From positions 4,650,001 to 4,714,000 of the forward strand of contig NZ_CP109427.1 of the NCBI RefSeq assembly GCF_036250695.1: a stretch of 64,000 nucleotides of DNA, read 5' to 3'. This DNA is from Streptomyces sp. NBC_01497. Its GTDB lineage: Bacteria; Actinomycetota; Actinomycetes; Streptomycetales; Streptomycetaceae. Position numbers and translations under genes: made by a program. Each line of letters starts with the position of its first letter. Position 1 is the stretch's first letter. The notes beneath the pieces were generated by a model. It did no database searches and was not told the DNA's origin. It worked only from the letters and a program-made list of their open reading frames with translations. Positions 51,159 through 60,113 of this stretch are shown here, one piece after another.

Positions 51159-52148
51159 ATGACCGAGCCCGGCATCCCGGCGCCCCGCGAGGACCGACTC
51201 GTCGTCGCCCCGGCCTCCGTCGCCGACTGGGCGCAGGTGGAGGAGTGGGCGGCCGGCGAGAACTGGAACCCCGGCCTGCGTGACACGGCCTGCTTCCACC
51301 CCACCGATCCCGAGGGGTTCTTCGTGGGCCGTCTCGGTGGCCGCCCGGTCTCCGCGGTCTCCGTCGTCAGGTACTCCGAGGGGTACGCGTTCCTCGGCCA
51401 CTACCTCGTCCGGCCCGCTCTGCGCGGGCGTGGACTCGGCCTCGCCACCTGGCAGGCGGCCGTGCCGCACGCGGGGTCGCGGACGATCGGACTGGACGCG
51501 GTGCCGGAGCAGGAGGCGACGTACCGGCGTTCCGGTTTCGTGGCGGCGTACCGCTCCCTGCGGTACGGAGGCCGTCCCCCGCGCCGGTCCGCGCCGCCAC
51601 CCCCGGCGGGTCGGCTCCCGGCCCCGCTGCCTGCCGGCCGTCCGCCGAACGCCGGCCCGTGGAGTGCTGATGCGCCGGCCCCCGGTCAGCCGCCGGCCGA
51701 TCCCTCGCTCGCCGACGGCGTGGTGCGCGAGAGGGGAGCCCTGCTGGACCGCGTCGCCGCGTATGACGCCCGCTGTTTTCCCGCCGAGCGGCGCGGCTTC
51801 CTCGGCCGGTGGCTGGCGGAGCCCGGGCATGTCGCCTACGTACGGCTGCGGGGCGGCGTGATCCGGGGGTACGGCGTGATCCGTCCGGCCAGGTCCGGTC
51901 ACCGGGTGGGCCCCCTGTTCGCGGACACGCCCGAGGACGCGGGCGCCCTGCTGGACGCGCTGCTCGCGCACGCGGATCCGGACAGCGACGTCGTCGTGGA
52001 CGTACCCGAAGGGCACGCCGCCGCGCGCTCCCTGGTGGAGGCGCGGGGACTGGTGCCGGGCTCGTACACGGTACGGATGTACGCGGGTGAGGCACCGCCC
52101 ACCCCGGCCGGGCGTGTCTTCGGCGGGACCAGCCTCGAACTGGGCTGA
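51159..52148 (+). CDS. Two-domain GNAT acetyltransferase
   Basis: 329 aa. The N-terminal half is a GNAT fold (HYLVRPALRGRGLGLATWQA contains the acetyl-CoA pyrophosphate loop, RxxGxG/A type). The C-terminal half (LGRWLAEPGHVAYVRLRGG, GYGVIRPARSGHRVGPLFAD) matches the extra domain of YitH-like acetyltransferases. A Pro/Ala/Arg-rich insert (residues 145-190) separates them. ATG 51159 has GGAGGGA upstream. The acceptor substrate is unknown. Confidence 0.85.
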   Translation: MTEPGIPAPREDRLVVAPASVADWAQVEEWAAGENWNPGLRDTACFHPTDPEGFFVGRLGGRPVSAVSVVRYSEGYAFLGHYLVRPALRGRGLGLATWQAAVPHAGSRTIGLDAVPEQEATYRRSGFVAAYRSLRYGGRPPRRSAPPPPAGRLPAPLPAGRPPNAGPWSADAPAPGQPPADPSLADGVVRERGALLDRVAAYDARCFPAERRGFLGRWLAEPGHVAYVRLRGGVIRGYGVIRPARSGHRVGPLFADTPEDAGALLDALLAHADPDSDVVVDVPEGHAAARSLVEARGLVPGSYTVRMYAGEAPPTPAGRVFGGTSLELG

Positions 52149-52745
52149 GGGGCCCGGCCGGAGGCGCTCGGGAACCGTGCGGGCGGGTCGGAGCGCACGT
52201 CGCCGAAGGGGCGGACGGCCGGGTGGACGGCCGCTCCCGTTTCAGGTTCGGGAGCGGCCGTCGGGGGCGGCGCGCGGTCGGAGCGGGGGAGCGCTCACGA
52301 CCTGCGTTCTTGCCCCCCTTCCTCGTATCACAGAAACCGGCCGGGAGATCCCTGCCGGTTGGCCGGTTTACGACTGCTTGGCGAACGCTGCCTCGCCGTC
52401 GCGTTCCGCCGGGGCACGGGAACCCGGCGCGTGGCGACGCGGGTTCGGACGTCCGCGGATTCCGCTTTCGCGGGCGGGCGGGCGTCCTGGGGGCCGCGTA
52501 GCACCCATCGCGGCGGAAGGGCGGAGCGAGGGGGATGCCGTCGAGGAGCCGTCCGGTCCAGGCAGGCGTATGTGGCCGAGATTGATCCCGATCGACCGGT
52601 AATCAGCAGTGTTGTCCTGCCGGGTTCCGGAGCCGGTCCCTCGCAGGGCGCTCGCGCGCGGCGCGCCGACCGCCTGGGGCCGCTGGGGCCTTGGGCCTGG
52701 CGCCTGGCGTCACGTGTCAGGCTCAGGCGTCCGTGTCGCGCGCCG
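52149..52745. other. 597-bp convergent intergenic region
   Basis: Contains the terminator at 52226. The remainder shows no gene-like signal. Confidence 0.55.
52226..52262 (+). terminator. Hairpin terminator after the GNAT gene
   Basis: A perfect 14-bp stem GACGGCCGCTCCCG with its complement and a 9-base loop lies 78 bp after the stop. Confidence 0.65.
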
Positions 52746-53768
52746 TCAGGCGGGTGGGGACGGGGGGACGGGCGGCGCGGATCCGGGGCGGGGTCCGAAG
52801 CGTTCGCGGTAGCGGGTGGGGGTGAGGCCGGTGTGCCGGTGCAGCTGGACTCGCAGGTTGGACGCCGTGCCGAGGCCGCTCGACCGGGCCACCACGTCCG
52901 CCCGGACCTCGCCGCGCTCGATCAACCGGCAGGCGAGCGCGACACGTTCGCCCGTGAGCCAGGCCAGCGGAGTGGTGCCGAGTTCGGCGCGGAAGCGGCG
53001 GTGCAGGGTGGCGGGGCTGACGTTCGCGTAAGCCGCGAGGCCGCCGATCGTCAGCGGGCCGTCCACCTGTGCGCGTGCCCAGTCCAGCACGGGAGCGAGG
53101 GACGCGTCCCGTACGGCGGGGACCGGGCGCTCGATGAACTGCCGTTGCCCGCCGTCGCGATGACCGGAGAACACGAGGCGGCGGCCGACGGCGTTCGCCA
53201 CCTCGCTGCCGTGGTCGAGGGTGATCAGGTGCAGGCAGAGATCGAGCGCGGCGGCGCTGCCCGCCGCGGTGAAGACGTCGCCGTCGCGTACGTACAGCAC
53301 GTCGGGGTCCAGACGTACGGCGGGAAAGCGGGCGGTGAACAGGTCGGCCCACCGCCAGTGGGTGGTGGCCCTGCGCCCGTCCAGCACACCGGCGGCGGCG
53401 AGAGTGAACGCGCCGGTGCAGAAGCTCACGAGGCGTGCCCCCCGGTCGGCGGCGCGCCGGACGGCCTCGACGACGGCGGGAGAGGGCTCGATCTCGGGAT
53501 CGGGACGGTTGGGGACGATCACGGTGCCGGCGCGTTCCGTGGCATCGAGGCCCGCGACACCGGTCAGGGTGAACAGGCCGAGGTGCATGTCGACGGCCGG
53601 GCCCGCGGCGCAGAGCGTCAGGTCGTACCAGGGCCGGTCGAGCTCCGGCCTGCGCAGCCCGAACAGTTCCGTGGCGACGCCGAGCTCGAAGGGGTTGGAC
53701 CCCTCGTCGACGACGAGTGCCACGGAGTGCGGGGAGGTCCCGGCCGAGTGCGAGGATCGGCGCGACAT
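52746..53768 (-). CDS. GlxA-type transcriptional regulator (DJ-1/PfpI plus AraC helix-turn-helix)
   Basis: 340 aa. The N-terminal domain is a DJ-1/PfpI amidotransferase-like fold (VALVVDEGSNPFELGVATELF; SFCTGAFTLAAAGVLDG is the nucleophile elbow with Cys). The C-terminal AraC domain holds two helix-turn-helix units (LTIGGLAAYANVSPATLHRRF and GLGTASNLRVQLHRHTGLTPTRYR). ATG 53768 has no clear ribosome site, so the transcript may be leaderless. It is divergent from the cupin gene, with 51 bp between start codons, and probably regulates it. Confidence 0.88.
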   Translation of the reverse strand: MSRRSSHSAGTSPHSVALVVDEGSNPFELGVATELFGLRRPELDRPWYDLTLCAAGPAVDMHLGLFTLTGVAGLDATERAGTVIVPNRPDPEIEPSPAVVEAVRRAADRGARLVSFCTGAFTLAAAGVLDGRRATTHWRWADLFTARFPAVRLDPDVLYVRDGDVFTAAGSAAALDLCLHLITLDHGSEVANAVGRRLVFSGHRDGGQRQFIERPVPAVRDASLAPVLDWARAQVDGPLTIGGLAAYANVSPATLHRRFRAELGTTPLAWLTGERVALACRLIERGEVRADVVARSSGLGTASNLRVQLHRHTGLTPTRYRERFGPRPGSAPPVPPSPPA

Positions 53769-53819
53769 ATGCGATTCGTATCACTCGTGCGGCGGCGGCG
53801 CCACGGGGACCATGGACGC

Positions 53820-54452
53820 ATGACGACCGCGAACACACCCGGGGCGCACGACGCACCTGACACACCGGGCTCATCCGACACAGCAGGATCGCTCGGCACC
53901 CCTGACACGCCGGGAGCACCGGACACGCCGGCAACACCGGACACGTCCGAGGCGTACGACGTGCCGAGCGTGCCGGAACCGGTTCGGCTCCAGGAGGCCC
54001 TGGCGGGCTTCGAGGCGCTGTGGAGCCCGCGGATCGTGACCCGGGTGAATGACTACGACGTCCGGATCGCCAAGGTCAGGGGCGACCACGTCTGGCACGT
54101 CCACGACACCACCGACGAGTTCTTCCTCGTACTGGACGGCGAACTGACCATCTCCCTGCGCGAGGACACCGGGCGGACCGCGGGCCATGGGAGCGGCCAA
54201 GAAGGCCGCGAGGGTGACGGGGATCGTGACCGGGCGCTTCGTGATCCAGGCACGAGGTCGGAGCGGGTGGTCCGGCTGACGCGCGGCTCGGTTTTCGTGG
54301 TGGGCAAGGGCATCGAGCACCGGCCCTCGTCTCCCGAGGGTGCGTCGATCCTGATGTTCGAGCCGTCGGGCACGGTGTCGGTCGGGGACCGTCACGAGGA
54401 GATCCCCGAGCATGTCGACGCGACGACGGGCCACGCGCTGACCCACTCCTAG
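53820..54452 (+). CDS. Cupin domain protein
   Basis: 210 aa. The first 45 residues are TPGxxDT/TPD-type repeats, low-complexity Thr/Pro/Asp. The cupin barrel follows: HVWHVHDTTDEFFLVLDGEL carries the HxH...E metal-ligand motif, and GKGIEHRPSS carries the last His. A Gly/Asp/Arg-rich loop is inserted between strands (residues 120-145). Translation may begin at ATG 53820 (GGGGA upstream); ATG 53769 is also in frame. It is divergent from the GlxA-type regulator, its likely controller. Enzymatic role unknown. Confidence 0.82.
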   Translation: MTTANTPGAHDAPDTPGSSDTAGSLGTPDTPGAPDTPATPDTSEAYDVPSVPEPVRLQEALAGFEALWSPRIVTRVNDYDVRIAKVRGDHVWHVHDTTDEFFLVLDGELTISLREDTGRTAGHGSGQEGREGDGDRDRALRDPGTRSERVVRLTRGSVFVVGKGIEHRPSSPEGASILMFEPSGTVSVGDRHEEIPEHVDATTGHALTHS

Positions 54453-54666
54453 CGGAGGCCGCGGCCCGCACACCTCGGGACCTCGACGCCCGGCCCGCGG
54501 TCCTCAGCCCCCGGTCCTCACCCGCGGACATGCCGGTCCCCGGAGGCAAGCGGGTTCGCGGAATGCCTTGGGCGCGCCGGGCGTGCCAGGCGTGCCGGGC
54601 GGCCTGTCGCCGCGGGAGCGGGGTTGACTGGGGAAGGGCGAGGTCGGGCGTGGAGGTCGGGCACTG

Positions 54667-54948
54667 ATGGAAGCAGTCGGCCCGAGCCCCCTGGTGGAAC
54701 GAGCGGCCAACCGGCTCCGTGAGGAGATCGCGGGGGGCCGGTGGCCCGTGGGCGGCAAGCTGCCCGCGGAGACCGCGCTCGCGGAGCGACTGGGCGTCGG
54801 CAGGTCGACCCTGCGGGAGGCGCTGCGCGTGCTCGCGGGTCTCAGGCTGGTCCGCGCGAAACGGGGCGCTGGAGTGTTCGTCCTGGCGGAGCGCCCCCGG
54901 GAGGGCCGGCAGCACAGGCTGCGCGGAGCGGCGCTCGTCGGCGTCTAG
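54667..54948 (+). CDS. Stand-alone GntR/FadR-type winged helix protein (possibly truncated)
   Basis: 93 aa comprising almost only a GntR DNA-binding domain: LVERAANRLREEIAGGRWPVG, LPAETALAERLGVGRSTLREAL, LVRAKRGAGVFVL. Full-length FadR/FCD relatives are about 220-240 aa with a C-terminal effector domain; none is found downstream in any frame. Either a remnant that has lost its sensor or a real single-domain regulator. No obvious ribosome site at ATG 54667. Confidence 0.6.
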   Translation: MEAVGPSPLVERAANRLREEIAGGRWPVGGKLPAETALAERLGVGRSTLREALRVLAGLRLVRAKRGAGVFVLAERPREGRQHRLRGAALVGV

Positions 54949-55002
54949 GAGGTGCGCATGCTGGTCGAGGTCGAGGTCCAGGCGTCGGACCGTGGAGCGC
55001 AC

Positions 55003-55224
55003 TCAGGCGCTGTAGCGGACCATCCAGTCGTTCTCCGCGTTACGCCCCATCTCGGGGTCGTTCGGCGGTGCGGCCGGTACCTCCTCGACCATCTCCTCCG
55101 GGCGGATGCGCCGGGGCAGCTCCGAGAAACGGGCCGACGGGACGGCGGGTGGTGTCTGCCCGCCGTCGTCGGAGAGCCGTGGTCGCGGTGTCCGGGGTGG
55201 TCGCGGTGACTCCGGGGTGAGCAT
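55003..55224 (-). CDS. Small protein of unknown function
   Basis: 73 aa starting at ATG 55224 with a GAGG-containing stretch upstream. The N-terminal half is Pro/Arg-rich. The C-terminal half (LPRRIRPEEMVEEVPAAPP, NDPEMGRNAENDWMVRYSA) has a protein-like, non-repetitive character and resembles small actinobacterial proteins I cannot name. No membrane segment or known domain. Confidence 0.5.
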   Translation of the reverse strand: MLTPESPRPPRTPRPRLSDDGGQTPPAVPSARFSELPRRIRPEEMVEEVPAAPPNDPEMGRNAENDWMVRYSA

Positions 55225-55399
55225 GGTCGCCTCGCTCGGATCGGAGGAGGGGCGGGCCCGACGGGCCGCCCAGGACCAGGGTAGGCGCGCCGGGGTCGCC
55301 GGGGAGCGGCCGAATGATGACGGATCGCTGACGTCACACGGCACACCCCACCCGTCACACACCGGTGCGACGAGGGCGGCCTCCCGGGGTCCACCCGGC

Positions 55400-55897
55400 C
55401 TATATGCGCGGGAAGCGGGCCTGGAGGTCCCAAACGAGCACGTTGTCCCCGAGCCCCTCGTGCAGGTCGGTGAGGTCCGCGATCACGTCGTGCAGGAAGT
55501 CCCGCGACTCGCGGCGCAGCGCCCGGTGGTTGAAGGTCAGCGGCGGTTCGTCGCCGGGCATCCAGTCCGCCTCGACCTCGACCCAGCCGAACCGGCGCAT
55601 GAACAGCATCCGGTCGCTCGACTCGGTGAAGTCCAGCTCGGCGTACTGGGGCTGGGCCGCCCGGTTGCCTCGCGGATCGCGGTCCAGCTGCTCCACGATG
55701 TCGCACAGCGCCCAGGCGAAGTCGAGTACGGGCACCCATCCCCAGGCTGTGGACAGTTCCCGGTCGGCCGTGGTGTCGGCCAGGTACACGTCCCCGCAGA
55801 ACAGGTCGTGCCGCAGCGAGCGGGAGTCCGCGGTGCGGTAGTCCGTCTGCGGCGGGTCGGGAAAGCGGCGGGAGAGCGAGTAACCGATGTCGAGCAC
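55400..55897 (-). CDS. Conserved-looking protein of unknown function
   Basis: 165 aa, GTG start at 55897. Balanced, soluble composition rich in Asp and aromatic residues (LSTAWGWVPVLDFAWALCDIVEQL, RMLFMRRFGWVEVEADWMPG). No catalytic motif or membrane segment was recognised. It appears real from its amino-acid composition compared with the opposite strand. Confidence 0.7.
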   Translation of the reverse strand: MLDIGYSLSRRFPDPPQTDYRTADSRSLRHDLFCGDVYLADTTADRELSTAWGWVPVLDFAWALCDIVEQLDRDPRGNRAAQPQYAELDFTESSDRMLFMRRFGWVEVEADWMPGDEPPLTFNHRALRRESRDFLHDVIADLTDLHEGLGDNVLVWDLQARFPRI

Positions 55898-56199
55898 CCG
55901 CCGATCGTGTCATGCCCCGCTCCGGCCTCCCGCCCCCGTGCCCGCCGCCCTTCCGCGCCCGGCCTCCCGCCCGGCCTCCCGCCCCGAGCCCCGTACCCCC
56001 GTGCCCGCCGCCCTCCTGGCCCGAGCCCCCTACCTCGTACCCACCGCGCCGGCCGCCGTTCCCGCACGACCCGCCCCTCCCGCACGGCCCTGCGGTGCGG
56101 GACGTGCCACCGGGCGCGGGCACCCCCGGACGTGGCCGGGCGCCGCCACGCGGCGCACAGCGCTGTCGCCGCACCGCACTCCCGCTTACGATCGCCCTC
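55898..56199. other. 302-bp divergent intergenic region
   Basis: Lies between the unknown protein (minus) and the M1 peptidase (plus). It is Pro/Arg-codon-like low-complexity C/G text with no gene or clear promoter recognised. Confidence 0.5.
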
Positions 56200-57705
56200 G
56201 TGATCACCCGCAGACGCCATACGCCCGCGGTCACCGCCCGCGGCGCCGCGACCGTCCTCGCGGCCACTCTGGTCCTCTCCGGTTGCACCGAGGCGCACGC
56301 GGGCGCGCGTCCCGGCACCTCGGGGGTCGGCGACCCGTACTTCACCGGTCTCGGTAACGGCGGCTACGACGCCCTGCACTACGGCCTCACCCTCGCCTAC
56401 ACCCCCGGCGACGGCCGGCTGGCCGGCACCGCCGAGATCACCGCCCGCGCGACACAGGACCTGAGCGCCTTCAACCTCGACCTGGCGGGCATGAACGTTT
56501 CCTCCGCCACCGTCGACGGCGCCCCCGCCTCCGTCGCCCGGACCCGTTCGGAACTGACGCTGAGCCTGCGGCACGACCTGCGGCGCGGTCACACCTTCCG
56601 CGCCGTCGTGCACTATGCGGGCGTGCCGCGCACCATCACCGACCCCGACGGGTCCAAGGAGGGCTGGCTCGTCTCCGACGGCGGCCGGCGGGTGGCGGCA
56701 CTCGGCGAGCCCACCGGGTCCATGGCGTGGTTCCCGTCCGACAACCGGCCGGGGGACAAGTCCACGTACGACATCTCCGTCACCGTCCCCTCTTCGCTCA
56801 CCGCGGTCTCCAACGGGGAGCTGCGCTCGCGGTACCGCGCCCCGGCGTCCGGCCCGGGGCAGGGGAACGGCGAGGGCACGGGTGCGGGCACCACCACATA
56901 CGTCTGGCGGACCGCACAGCCGATGGCGTCGTACCTCGCCACGCTCGCGATCGGCCCGTACGCGATCCGGCAGACGCGGCTCCCCGCCGCCACCGGAACC
57001 TCCCCCGACGGCCGTCCCGTCACCGTCTGCACGGCCACCGACCCGGACTCGGCGTCGAAGGGCCGGCGGCTGCTGGACGCCCTGCCGGGGATCATGGCGT
57101 GGGAGGAGAAGACCTTCGGCCCGTTCCCCTTCTCCTCGACCGGCGTGATCATCGGGAGGTCCGGCCAGGCCGGGTACGCCCTGGAGACCCAGAACCGCCC
57201 GTTCCTGCCGGGACCGAGCGCGACGTCCACCCTCGTGCACGAGATGGCGCACCAGTGGTACGGGGACGCCGTGACCCCCGCGACCTGGCGCGACATGTGG
57301 CTGAACGAGGGCTTCGCCACATACGGCGAATGGCTCTGGCTCGACAGCCGTAAGGGCAAGGACCGGGTGCCGCTCGCGCGCAGCTTCGCCCGGGCCTACG
57401 AGGACCCGGACAACTGGGCGTTCTCGCCCGCCGATCCGCCGAAGGCGGCAGACATCTCGGCGTCGCCGGTGTACGGGCGCGGCGCCATGGTCCTGCAGCG
57501 GGTACGGGAAGTCGTGGGTGACACCGCCTTCTTCCGTATCCTCCGGGGCTGGCCGCGGTCCCACCGTTACGGGAACGCGTCGACGGCGGATTTCCTGTCC
57601 TATGCGCAAAAGGAGGCGGGCGCCCGGGGGAAGCGGCTGGACTCCGAGGTCTGGCGGACCTGGCTGTACGGCACGAAGAAACCGAAACCGAAGCCGAAGC
57701 CGTAG
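56200..57705 (+). CDS. M1 family metallopeptidase lipoprotein
   Basis: Zinc aminopeptidase anchored outside the membrane, 501 aa. The GTG start at 56200 gives a lipoprotein signal (RRRHTP, then AATVLAATLVLSGC with lipobox). The gluzincin motif HEMAHQW with the third ligand Glu 19 residues after the second His (HExxHx18E; His347, Glu348, His351, Glu370) is complete. GYALETQNRPF takes the place of the GAMEN exopeptidase loop. The C-terminal ERAP-like helical domain is absent, so this is the short M1 form common in actinomycetes. The protein ends in a (KP)n tail. Confidence 0.9.
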   Translation: MITRRRHTPAVTARGAATVLAATLVLSGCTEAHAGARPGTSGVGDPYFTGLGNGGYDALHYGLTLAYTPGDGRLAGTAEITARATQDLSAFNLDLAGMNVSSATVDGAPASVARTRSELTLSLRHDLRRGHTFRAVVHYAGVPRTITDPDGSKEGWLVSDGGRRVAALGEPTGSMAWFPSDNRPGDKSTYDISVTVPSSLTAVSNGELRSRYRAPASGPGQGNGEGTGAGTTTYVWRTAQPMASYLATLAIGPYAIRQTRLPAATGTSPDGRPVTVCTATDPDSASKGRRLLDALPGIMAWEEKTFGPFPFSSTGVIIGRSGQAGYALETQNRPFLPGPSATSTLVHEMAHQWYGDAVTPATWRDMWLNEGFATYGEWLWLDSRKGKDRVPLARSFARAYEDPDNWAFSPADPPKAADISASPVYGRGAMVLQRVREVVGDTAFFRILRGWPRSHRYGNASTADFLSYAQKEAGARGKRLDSEVWRTWLYGTKKPKPKPKP

Positions 57706-57793
57706 AAGCAAGAGCGTGCCCGGTGCTGGTGAGCCGGTGCCGGTGCGGGAGCGGGTGCGGAGGGCCGTGTCGATGCCGGTGGTGCCGGGGCTC

Positions 57794-58465
57794 TCAGGTC
57801 CCGGTCAGGTCCTTGCGGAGTACGACGCAGGGCCGGCCGAGTCGCCGGTCGGGCCGCCGGTCGATCTCCTCGTAACCGAGAGCGGTCCAGAAGGCGAGGG
57901 CCCTGGTGTTGCTCTCCAGTACGCCGAGCCGGACCCCGGAGCGGCCCGCGTCCCCGAACCGCCGCTCGACGACTTCGGCCAGCCGCCGTCCGTGACCGAT
58001 CCGCCGCATCTCCCCGTGGACCATCAGAAGACCGATCCACGCGTCGGGACCGGACGTGCCGGACGTGCTGGATGTGGCGGACGTGGCGGACGTGCTGATC
58101 GTGCCCGACGTGCCGGATGCGGGACGGGCCGCTGCGTCCGGCGCGGGGGCCGGCCCGCCCTCCGGCTCGCCGTCGGACAACGGCGTGGCACCGGTTCGGG
58201 TGCCGCAGGGGTCCGGGACCTGGGCGAGCGTGACGGCGACGGCTACGAGCCGGCCCGCCGAGCGGGCCAGCAGCACCTCGGCCCCGGGCTCGGCGAGTTC
58301 GTCGGCGAGGGAGGCCGCCACCTGTTCGGGGCGGATCGCCTCCGGGTCCGGGAAGTCGCCGCTGAGCTGCTGGAACGCGTGGTCCGACGCATACAGCGCG
58401 GCCAGCTCGGTGAGCAGCGGACCGGGCAGGTCGCCGTCGACGGGCTCCAGCGGTTCGACGATCAT
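57794..58465 (-). CDS. GNAT family acetyltransferase
   Basis: 223 aa. Acetyl-CoA motif A is WIGLLMVHGEMRRIGHGRRLAE (RxxGxG type), followed by LGVLESNTRALAFWTALGYEE, the usual motif B. A Thr/Ser/Ala/Gly-rich insert (SGTSGTISTSATSAT and more, residues 115-145) splits the fold between strands and is probably a flexible loop grown by slippage. Acceptor unknown. Confidence 0.85.
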   Translation of the reverse strand: MIVEPLEPVDGDLPGPLLTELAALYASDHAFQQLSGDFPDPEAIRPEQVAASLADELAEPGAEVLLARSAGRLVAVAVTLAQVPDPCGTRTGATPLSDGEPEGGPAPAPDAAARPASGTSGTISTSATSATSSTSGTSGPDAWIGLLMVHGEMRRIGHGRRLAEVVERRFGDAGRSGVRLGVLESNTRALAFWTALGYEEIDRRPDRRLGRPCVVLRKDLTGT

Positions 58466-58483
58466 GCGGGCAGCGTACGCGCG

Positions 58484-58507
58484 GGGGCCCGGCCGGAGCC
58501 GGGCCCC
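58484..58507 (-). terminator. Hairpin terminator of the TerD gene
   Basis: A perfect 10-bp G/C stem GGGGCCCGGC with loop CGGA begins 23 bp after the TerD stop on the minus strand. Confidence 0.65.
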
Positions 58508-58529
58508 ACGCTCACGTCGGACCGAGCGT

Positions 58530-59105
58530 TCAGAGATTGACGCCGAAGTCGGTCGCGATGCCCACCAGACCCGAGGCGTAACCCTGGCCGACGGCGCGGA
58601 ACTTCCACTCGGCGCCGTTGCGGTACAGCTCGCCGAAGACCATGGCGGTCTCCGTGGCGGCGTCCTCGCTCAGGTCGTAACGGGCGATCTCGGCGCCACC
58701 GGCCTGGTTGACGACGCGGATGTACGCGTTGCGCACCTGGCCGAAGTTCTGCTGGCGGTTGTCCGCGTCGTAGATGGAGACGGGGAAGACGACCTTGTCG
58801 CAGTCGGCCGGCAGGGCCGCCAGGTTGACGTTGATCTGCTCGTCGTCCCCCTCGCCCTGCCCGGTGACGTTGTCGCCGGTGTGCACGATGGACTGGTCCG
58901 GGGCGCTCTTGTTGTTGAAGAAGATGAAGTGGCCGTCGGACACGACCTTGCCGTCCGCCTTCACCGCGATGGCGGAGGCGTCGAGGTCGAAGTCCTTACC
59001 GGTCGTGGTGCGGACGTCCCAGCCGAGGCCGACCGTGACGGCGGTGAGGCCGGGGGCCTCCTTCGTGAGCGAGATGTTGCCGCCCTTGGACAGGCTTACA
59101 GCCAT
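58530..59105 (-). CDS. TerD family protein
   Basis: 191-aa stress/tellurium-resistance family protein. [28 protein letters not shown] is the classic TerD start. Calcium-binding acidic clusters are visible in [11 protein letters not shown] and [30 protein letters not shown] and [21 protein letters not shown] complete the fold. ATG 59105 follows AAAGGGACAATTCCC. The gene is monocistronic, with a terminator. In Streptomyces such proteins affect development and calcium-linked stress; tellurite resistance itself is uncertain. Confidence 0.92.
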   Translation of the reverse strand: MAVSLSKGGNISLTKEAPGLTAVTVGLGWDVRTTTGKDFDLDASAIAVKADGKVVSDGHFIFFNNKSAPDQSIVHTGDNVTGQGEGDDEQINVNLAALPADCDKVVFPVSIYDADNRQQNFGQVRNAYIRVVNQAGGAEIARYDLSEDAATETAMVFGELYRNGAEWKFRAVGQGYASGLVGIATDFGVNL

Positions 59106-59482
59106 GGGAATTGTCCCTTTCGTTGCGAACGCCGGTGACGGTTGGGAAGCTACCGCCACCCCCTACAACGCGACCAGGGGAGTGGCGGGTTCCATCGGCT
59201 TTACTTTCTTTACCCGGCTCTGATGCGTTCGGCACCGGAAGCCCGGCACCCAGGGACCTCAGGCCGTTCTGCGGTCCGCGGCCATTCGGAGGTCCGCGTC
59301 CGCTCTGCGGTCCGTGGCCGTTCGGTGGTCCGCGCGTCCGCTCTGCGGTCCGCGGCCCCCGCGGCCGGGCTGTCCGGCGCTCCGGCCGTCCCCCTGCGGG
59401 CGCCCCGATGGTCCCGGCGCCGGGGCCGCGCGGGGTGTCTCCGCGCCAAAACGGGATGACGCCCGGCCAGGGACGCGAGAAC
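59106..59482. other. 377-bp divergent intergenic region with a 20-bp direct repeat
   Basis: Contains two exact copies of CGCGTCCGCTCTGCGGTCCG (59295-59314 and 59333-59352), with GGTCCGCGGCC-type shorter repeats around them. No gene was seen. Confidence 0.6.
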
Positions 59483-59923
59483 ATGGGACACATGTCCGGG
59501 CCGCCGTATGTCATCAGGGGTTCGGTCTCCTTGCCGGAGGCCGAGCTGATGTGGCGTTTCTCCCGGTCGTCGGGGCCCGGTGGCCAGCACGTCAACACGA
59601 CCGACTCGCAGGTCGAGCTGCGTTTCGACCTGGCGAACACGAAGGCCCTGCCCCCGGTGTGGCAGGAGCGCGCGCTGGAGCGGCTCGCGGCCCGGCTGGT
59701 CGACGGTGGCGTGATCGCCGTACGCGCGTCGGAGCACCGCTCACAGTGGCGCAACCGGGAGACCGCGGCCGTCCGGCTGGCGGCGCTTCTCGCCGAGGCG
59801 ACGGCGCCGCCGCCGCGCACCCGGCGCACGTCGAAGGTCCCGCGCGGGATAAATGAGCGCCGCCTGCGCGAGAAGAAGCGCCGGGCGGACACGAAGAAGG
59901 GGCGCTCGGGCCGCGACTGGTAG
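59483..59923 (+). CDS. arfB: ArfB-like peptidyl-tRNA hydrolase (release factor domain)
   Basis: Ribosome-rescue factor that hydrolyses peptidyl-tRNA on stalled ribosomes. RSSGPGGQHVNTTDSQVEL contains the GGQ catalytic motif with the ArfB/ICT1 context. The C-terminal tail is strongly basic (LREKKRRADTKKGRSGRDW), fitting the mRNA entry channel as in E. coli ArfB. No stop-codon recognition domain is present. 146 aa from ATG 59483; ATG 59492 is an equally possible start. Confidence 0.88.
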   Translation: MGHMSGPPYVIRGSVSLPEAELMWRFSRSSGPGGQHVNTTDSQVELRFDLANTKALPPVWQERALERLAARLVDGGVIAVRASEHRSQWRNRETAAVRLAALLAEATAPPPRTRRTSKVPRGINERRLREKKRRADTKKGRSGRDW

Positions 59924-60113
59924 GGGACCTCCGCTCAGGCCCCCTCGGCCTCTGACCGCCTCGGCCTGTGACCGCCTCGGCTTCATGGCGCCGTGACCTC
60001 CGGCCGCCCGGACCTTGAGCCGTCTCGGCCGCCGACGGTTCGCACGGACCACCCTCGCGCCACGGGCGGGCCCCCCGACCGCCCGCACCGCCCGTACAGC
60101 CCCGTACCGCCCG

